Below, in pieces: positions 59,312-64,000 of a stretch of DNA of 64,000 bases (positions are counted from its first letter, which is position 1; each line of letters begins with the position of its first letter). Made by a program: the position numbers and the translations under genes. The stretch spans positions 81,685-145,684 of the forward strand of contig JACONG010000016.1 of assembly GCA_014323865.1 (NCBI GenBank). Direction: 5' to 3'. The notes beneath the pieces were generated by a model. The model made no database searches. It was given only the letters and a program-made list of their open reading frames with translations, and had not been told where the DNA came from. The stretch comes from Rhodospirillales bacterium. GTDB taxonomy: Bacteria; Pseudomonadota; Alphaproteobacteria; SP197.

Positions 59312-59348
59312 GAACGCCGCCGCGCCTGACCGCAGGGCGGCGGCGTTC
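59312..59348 (+). terminator. Strong hairpin between metK and trmB
   Basis: GAACGCCGCCG pairs perfectly with CGGCGGCGTTC (11 base pairs, 15-base loop), five bases after the metK stop. There is no T tract, so it may be an mRNA-stabilising or attenuating hairpin rather than a full terminator. Confidence 0.6.
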
Positions 59349-59363
59349 TGCACAGTCACCGCC

Positions 59364-60098
59364 ATGACCGAGCCCCGTTCCGCCGCGGGTCCGGACCGCC
59401 GGCACAAGGGCCGGCGCAAGGGCCATGCCCTCTCGGCACGCCGTCAGGCGCTGGTCGATACGCTGCTGCCGCGCCTGCGCCCGGCGCTCGGCGGCGAGGG
59501 TGCGGTCGATCTGCGCGGCCCTCTGCCGGGTCACGACCGGCTGTGGCTCGAGGTCGGCTTCGGTGGCGGCGAACATCTGGCCTGGCAGGCCGGGGCCAAT
59601 CCCGATGTCACCATGATCGGCGCGGAGCCGTTCCTCAACGGTGTCGCGAGCCTGCTGGCCCATGTCGATGACGGGGGCCTCGACAATGTGCGCATCCTCG
59701 ACAGCGACGTCCGGCCCCTGCTCGACGCCCTGCCCGAGGCAAGCCTTGAACGGATCGTCGTGCTTTTCCCCGATCCCTGGCCCAAGACACGGCACCACAA
59801 GCGCAGGATCGTCAATCGCGAGACGGCGCGCCGGTTTGCCGCGCTGCTGGCCGATGGCGGCGAGCTTCGGCTGGCCACCGACATCATGGACCATGCCCGG
59901 TGGATGATGGCAGCGGTCTGGCCGCTCGACGATCTCGTCTGGCAGGCGCGCGGGCCCGACGACTGGCGCATCCGCCCCGACGACTGGCCCGAAACCCGGT
60001 ACGAAGCCAAGGCGCGGCGCGCGGGTCGGGCATCGGTCTTTCTCAGGTTTCGCCGTCGGCCCCGGGCCATGTCGGCGGTCTCGCCGGTCAGGGCTTGA
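59364..60098 (+). CDS. trmB: tRNA (guanine-N7-)-methyltransferase
   Basis: 244 residues. [15 protein letters not shown] (SAM motif I), [29 protein letters not shown] and [14 protein letters not shown] are TrmB hallmarks; it methylates G46 of tRNA. It uses SAM made by the preceding gene. The 3' end overlaps trpS tail to tail by 11 bases. Confidence 0.95.
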   Translation: MTEPRSAAGPDRRHKGRRKGHALSARRQALVDTLLPRLRPALGGEGAVDLRGPLPGHDRLWLEVGFGGGEHLAWQAGANPDVTMIGAEPFLNGVASLLAHVDDGGLDNVRILDSDVRPLLDALPEASLERIVVLFPDPWPKTRHHKRRIVNRETARRFAALLADGGELRLATDIMDHARWMMAAVWPLDDLVWQARGPDDWRIRPDDWPETRYEAKARRAGRASVFLRFRRRPRAMSAVSPVRA

Positions 60099-61080
60099 GA
60101 AACCCCATGATCTCCTCGACCTCGGCCTGGATCGGTTCGGCGATGCTGCGTGCCCGCGCCGCGCCGTCACGCAGCACAGCGTCGACATGGCCGGGATCGG
60201 CGGCCAGCCGTTTCATCTCCTCGCCGACCGGGCCGAGTTTCTCGACGGCAAGCTCGGTGAGCCGTTCCTTGAAGTCGCTGAACCGGGCCGAGGCAAATTC
60301 GTCGACCACCGCCTGGCGGCTGCTGTCGGCCAGGGCGGCGTAGATCGCGATCAGGTTCGAGGCCTCGGGACGGTTCTCCGGATCGTCGGTCACGCCGGGT
60401 TCGCTGTCGGTGCGGGCCTTGCGGAACTTGCGTGCGATGGTGTCGCGGTCGTCGGTCAGGTTGATACGCGAATAGTCGCTCTCGTCCGATTTCGACATCT
60501 TCCTGGTGCCGTCGCGCAGGCTCATCACCCGCGTTGCCTCGCCCGCGATCACCGGTTCGGGCAGCGGGAAGAAATCGACGCCGAAGCGGCGGTTGAACGC
60601 TCCGGCGATGTCGCGGCTCAGCTCCAGGTGCTGCTTCTGGTCCTCGCCCACCGGCACATGGGTGGCGCGAAACCCAAGAATGTCGGCGGCCTGAAGCACG
60701 GGATAGCCGTAGAGGCCGAGGCTCGCATGATCGCGCTTCTTTCCGGCCTTCTCCTTGAACTGGGTCATCCGGTTGAGCCAGCCCAGCGGCGTCAGGCAGG
60801 ACAGCATCCAGCCGAGCCGCGTGTGCATCGGGCATTGGCTCTGGTTGAACATGATGCAGCGCTCAGGATCGAGACCGGCGGCCAGAAAGCCCGCCGCCGC
60901 CTCCCGCGTGGCATGGCGCAACGCTCCGGGATCGCAGGGCATGGTGATCGCGTGCAGATCGACAATGCAATAGATGCAGTCGAACTCGTCCTGCATCGCC
61001 ACGAAGCGCCGGAGCGCGCCGAGATAGTTGCCGAGATGCAGGCTGCCGGTCGGCTGGATGCCGGAAAACACCCGATTCAT
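60088..61080 (-). CDS. trpS: Tryptophanyl-tRNA synthetase
   Basis: 330 residues, class I synthetase. [18 protein letters not shown] carries the HIGH-equivalent [22 protein letters not shown] and the KMSKS loop in [10 protein letters not shown] complete the catalytic site. The length is standard for the bacterial enzyme. The stop lies inside the trmB 3' end on the opposite strand. Confidence 0.97.
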   Translation of the reverse strand: MNRVFSGIQPTGSLHLGNYLGALRRFVAMQDEFDCIYCIVDLHAITMPCDPGALRHATREAAAGFLAAGLDPERCIMFNQSQCPMHTRLGWMLSCLTPLGWLNRMTQFKEKAGKKRDHASLGLYGYPVLQAADILGFRATHVPVGEDQKQHLELSRDIAGAFNRRFGVDFFPLPEPVIAGEATRVMSLRDGTRKMSKSDESDYSRINLTDDRDTIARKFRKARTDSEPGVTDDPENRPEASNLIAIYAALADSSRQAVVDEFASARFSDFKERLTELAVEKLGPVGEEMKRLAADPGHVDAVLRDGAARARSIAEPIQAEVEEIMGFLKP

Positions 61081-61136
61081 CGGGACCTCACTGTGTCCGG
61101 GAATGGTGCGGGTTATGGCGCGCGGCACCGGGCCGG

Positions 61137-61817
61137 TCAAGCGGGCGGCTGCGGCCTCGCGCCGAAGATCGCCGTGCCGACGCGCACATGGGTGGCACCG
61201 AAGATGACCGCCGTTTCGTAGTCGCCGGACATGCCCATCGACAGGCCGGCGAGACCGTTGCGCCGGGCGATGTCGGCGAGCAGGGCGAAATGGAGCGACG
61301 GTTCGTCGTCGAACGGCGGGATGCACATGAGGCCCCTCACGTCGAGCCCGGCCCCGCGCGCCTCCGCGACGAGCGCATCGGCCCCGGCAGGCAGGCAACC
61401 GGCCTTCTGCGCCTCTTCGCCCGTGTTGACCTGAATGAAGCAGGCCGGACGGCGACCGGTCTTCTCCATCGCCCTGGCCAGCGCCCGGACCAGCCGGGGC
61501 CGGTCGACGCTTTCGATGGCGTCGAACAGCGCCACCGCATCCTCGGCCTTGTTGGTTTGCAGCGGGCCGATCAGGTGGAGTTCGAGATCCGGACAGGCGG
61601 CCTTGAGGGCGGGCCATTTGCCCCGGGCTTCCTGAACCCGGTTCTCGCCATAGGTGCGATGACCCGCCTCGAGCGCGGGCCGGATGCGCGCCGCATCGTG
61701 GGTCTTGGAGACCGCGACCAGCGTTATATCGCCGGCAGCGCGTGCGGCATTCCCGGCAGCGTCCGCGATCCCGGTCTTCACGGCGGCAAGATTGGCGGCG
61801 ACATCGACGTCGCTCAT
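61137..61817 (-). CDS. YggS/PLPBP family pyridoxal-phosphate homeostasis protein
   Basis: 226 residues. The PLP lysine is in LVAVSKTHD (about residue 38); [34 protein letters not shown] and [13 protein letters not shown] are family motifs. A PLP carrier/homeostasis protein with no known catalytic activity. It starts where the first sulfotransferase stops (ATGA). Confidence 0.95.
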   Translation of the reverse strand: MSDVDVAANLAAVKTGIADAAGNAARAAGDITLVAVSKTHDAARIRPALEAGHRTYGENRVQEARGKWPALKAACPDLELHLIGPLQTNKAEDAVALFDAIESVDRPRLVRALARAMEKTGRRPACFIQVNTGEEAQKAGCLPAGADALVAEARGAGLDVRGLMCIPPFDDEPSLHFALLADIARRNGLAGLSMGMSGDYETAVIFGATHVRVGTAIFGARPQPPA

Positions 61818-62659
61818 GTCGCCTCATCCCCGGGACAGTAGCCGAAGCGCGCCATCTGCTCGCGATGGTCGCCGACGATCCGCGCCACCTGGTCGCGTGT
61901 CAGCCGGTCGCGCCACTGGCCGGCCTTGCCCGAGCGGAAGAAGTGCGCCTGGGCGGGTGTGCGTTCGCGGAACCCCTCCGATGTCTCCTGGGCGCGCACC
62001 CGGTCGAAGCTGCTGAGATCGACCGCCCGGCGCACGGCGGCGTCATCGGCCCCGATACGCATGAAGGACACGAGGCGCGTGAAGACAGGTTCCGGATCGG
62101 CCAGCATGTCCTCATAGCGCATGATGTGGAGCATCGGGCTCGAACTGCCGGTCCAGCTTCGGACGTGCTGGGTCCAGCTTCCCATGACCTCGAAGACGTT
62201 GTGTTCGTTGGTCGGCGTGCGGAACATGTCGGTCGCCATGATCCCGATGATGGCATCGACGCCGAGACCCTGGTGGTCGGCGTAGCTGATGGCGACATCG
62301 AGCGGATTGCGGACGATATAGACCACCCCTGATGTCACCGCCATGTTGATCACCGGTGCGCCTTTGGCCATGACGAAGGCCGAGTGCGTCTTGACCGGCA
62401 CCGCGCCGTCGCCGGTCGAGGCGATCCGCTCCTGAACCCTGGGGCGCATGGCCGCGATGTCGTCATGGCTCCATTCCGTCCAGGGCCGGTCGTCGAACCG
62501 GGCGAAGCCGGTCGTGCCGGATTCCGAGAGGGTGGCCTCGCCGAGGCGGTCGAGCGCGACCGGTGCGTTGCCGTCGCCGATCAGGAGGTTGGCGAGGAAG
62601 ACGCGAACCCAGGTGTTGCCCGATTTCGGATAGCTTGCGAGCCAGAGAATCCTGCCCAT
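61814..62659 (-). CDS. Sulfotransferase domain protein (first of a tandem pair)
   Basis: 281 residues. The 5'-phosphosulfate-binding loop is [14 protein letters not shown] at the N-terminus, and [19 protein letters not shown] contains the 3'-phosphate-binding Arg-Asn-Pro segment; [14 protein letters not shown] and [15 protein letters not shown] are also typical. It transfers sulfate from PAPS to a hydroxyl or amine; acceptor unknown. Cytoplasmic, no signal peptide. A close paralogue lies immediately upstream. Confidence 0.9.
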   Translation of the reverse strand: MGRILWLASYPKSGNTWVRVFLANLLIGDGNAPVALDRLGEATLSESGTTGFARFDDRPWTEWSHDDIAAMRPRVQERIASTGDGAVPVKTHSAFVMAKGAPVINMAVTSGVVYIVRNPLDVAISYADHQGLGVDAIIGIMATDMFRTPTNEHNVFEVMGSWTQHVRSWTGSSSPMLHIMRYEDMLADPEPVFTRLVSFMRIGADDAAVRRAVDLSSFDRVRAQETSEGFRERTPAQAHFFRSGKAGQWRDRLTRDQVARIVGDHREQMARFGYCPGDEAT

Positions 62660-62699
62660 GGTCAGGCCCGCCGGGACGCCGTGTCGCCGGGGCCGCGTC

Positions 62700-63539
62700 T
62701 CACGCGTACCGCTCCGGCAGGTAGCCGAAGCGCGCCATCTGCTCGCGGTTGGCATCGCAGATGGCCGCGACCTGGTCGTCGCTCAGCACGTCCTTCCAGC
62801 CGCCGGCCTTGCCCGAGCGGAAGAAGCGATCCTGGGCAGGCGTCTTCTCATAGAAGCCGTATTTCTGCTCCTGGTGTTGCAGCACCCTGAACCCGGAGTT
62901 CTTCACCGCACGCGCGATGCGGTCCCGGGGCGTTTTCAGCTGCAGGAATGTCACGAGATCGCCGAACGCCTTCAATGGCCGGGCCAGCATGTCCTCGTAG
63001 CGCATGATGTGAAGCCCCGGGCTGGGTCGGCCCGTCCAGCTCTCGACATGCTGGGACCAGCTTCCCATCGGCTCGTTGACATGGCTTTCGGAGTTCGGTG
63101 TCTCGAAGTTCTCCATCGTCATCATCTCGACCGTCCGGTCGAGTGTGAGACCCTGATGAAGGGCGTAGGACTCCACCACATCGAGCGGATTGCGCAGGAG
63201 ATAGACGGCACCCGCCGTGACCTCGACGTTGATCGTCGGAAAGCCGCGGACATGGCCGACATGGACATGGGTCTTGCAGAACACCGTGTGCGGCTTCGAG
63301 GCCGCGATGTTGCGATGCACCCGGGGGCGCATGGCCGCAACATCGTCATGGCTCCATTCCGTCCAGGGCCGTGGATCGAGCGCGGTATAGTGGGCGATTG
63401 CCGCCTCGTTCGACGACAGCAGCAGCATCCTGTTGATGTCCCAGGACGATGCGGGATCGCGAAAGAGGTTGTGCAGAAAGGCACGGGTCCACGTGTTGCC
63501 CGACTTCGGGTAGCTCGCAATCCAGACAATCCGGCCCAT
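62700..63539 (-). CDS. Sulfotransferase domain protein (second of a tandem pair)
   Basis: 279 residues, colinear with the previous protein: [67 protein letters not shown], and [19 protein letters not shown]. Differences concentrate in the middle, where acceptor specificity usually lies. No PAPS synthesis genes (cysC/cysN) are in the window. An IS630 relic lies just upstream. Confidence 0.9.
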   Translation of the reverse strand: MGRIVWIASYPKSGNTWTRAFLHNLFRDPASSWDINRMLLLSSNEAAIAHYTALDPRPWTEWSHDDVAAMRPRVHRNIAASKPHTVFCKTHVHVGHVRGFPTINVEVTAGAVYLLRNPLDVVESYALHQGLTLDRTVEMMTMENFETPNSESHVNEPMGSWSQHVESWTGRPSPGLHIMRYEDMLARPLKAFGDLVTFLQLKTPRDRIARAVKNSGFRVLQHQEQKYGFYEKTPAQDRFFRSGKAGGWKDVLSDDQVAAICDANREQMARFGYLPERYA

Positions 63540-63642
63540 GGCGCGCCCCAGAGGGTCTTCCTCCCGATCCCAAGCGAACACGGGGATCCCCATGGGTTCC
63601 ACCCCATGATTCTGTACTCCCAAAGTGACACGGGAAGCAAGC

Positions 63643-63870
63643 ATGGGGCGTTGCTACGGACTGGACCTTCGCCGCCGGGTCGTCGATGCGATCGGGGACG
63701 TCCGGTCGGCGCACGGGGCGGGCTCCGGGTCTTTCGATACAGATTTGCCTGCCGCCCCAAAGCCCGGACGTCAACCCATCGGGATGACGTTCTCCAGGCT
63801 CAAGGCGCTGCTCCGGGAGGCCATCGCCGGGACACGATTCCGATTCAATCGGTCCCGCTCTGGGGCGGGG
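63643..63870 (+). mobile_element. IS630-family transposase relic, internally deleted
   Basis: ATG 63643 starts CYGLDLRRRVVDAIGDVRSA, the N-terminus of an IS630 transposase. About 110 bases later GMTFSRLKALLREAIAG corresponds to the C-terminal part. Same two-part structure as the relic at 42130, with a stretch identical over 21 bases around the DLRRRVVDAI codons. The remaining bases to 64000 hold no gene that I can see. Confidence 0.65.
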
Positions 63871-64000
63871 TCTCGTAATGTGCTTTTACGACCCACCCGC
63901 CCGTTTGACGGCTGATTGTGATTTTTTGCACCCTATGATCAACGAAGAGACTATTCAGAGTAAGCAGATGCGCGCAAACAGCGGCGTGATCCTGCAGTGG

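Overview
The window is high-GC DNA from an alphaproteobacterium. The main evidence is the conserved order fur - olsB - olsA - miaB - phoH - ybeY - corC - lnt - XRE regulator - metK - trmB (49.5-60.1 kb), a TIGR02186 (Alph_Pro_TM) protein, an alphaproteobacterial Fur/Mur-type regulator without the zinc cysteines, and the CnoX / Lon-N / Trm112 / DUF971 group at the left end. Genus cannot be named from sequence alone. ATGA, GTGA and TGATG stop/start overlaps are very common.

Layout. 0-3.4 kb: housekeeping genes on the minus strand (DUF971, Trm112, Lon-N, thioredoxin-TPR co-chaperone, prolyl-tRNA deacylase). 4.1-6.7 kb: copper exporter CopA with its CsoR-type repressor and a likely operator. 7-13.8 kb: an accessory, decayed zone around a tRNA-Gly(GCC). 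It holds a frameshifted CitE-like lyase, an amputated Rieske N-terminus, a MOSC protein, a broken glycine-reductase-like gene with UGA exactly at the Cys/Sec site, a DUF2513-like wreck, small coiled-coil membrane proteins and a TPP-enzyme pseudogene.

13.9-27.9 kb: a catabolic locus. A minus-strand run of ten closely packed genes encodes a trimethylamine-dehydrogenase-like flavoprotein, CoA-transferase (CaiB), enoyl-CoA hydratase, HMG-CoA-lyase-like aldolase, acyl-CoA dehydrogenase, MmgE/PrpD, aldehyde dehydrogenase, 4-OT tautomerase, a short FrhB-N-like iron-sulfur protein and a Rieske oxygenase. A second Fe-S flavoprotein is divergent from it and an XRE-cupin regulator follows. The same 13-bp motif occurs, with one mismatch, at the regulator's start and in the divergent promoter. 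I infer a dedicated regulon for an N-methylated or amine substrate whose carbon skeleton is processed as a CoA ester; the substrate is unknown.

28-32.5 kb: a wrecked type I restriction locus (HsdM tail, intact HsdS, HsdR head), an Atg22-like MFS transporter and a frameshifted GNAT. 32.4-41.2 kb: UbiH-type hydroxylase, amidase, two EamA exporters, an aminotransferase and FtsK. 41.3-42.5 kb: a holin-like protein and an IS630 relic. 42.5-49.3 kb: TSUP + TIGR02186, UspA, Nfu, three cell-wall enzymes, RimI and a TusA-like protein. 49.5-61.8 kb: the conserved core cluster, TrpS and YggS. 61.8-63.9 kb: two tandem sulfotransferases and a second IS630 relic.

Two window-wide patterns stand out. Short tandem duplications (9-18 bp, every unit different) sit in the leaders or first codons of many genes between 41 and 58 kb; the one between phoH and ybeY forms a relay of overlapping mini-ORFs. 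Separately, several genes carry a single frameshift inside a five-base G/C homopolymer, so some pseudogenes here may be sequencing or assembly artefacts.
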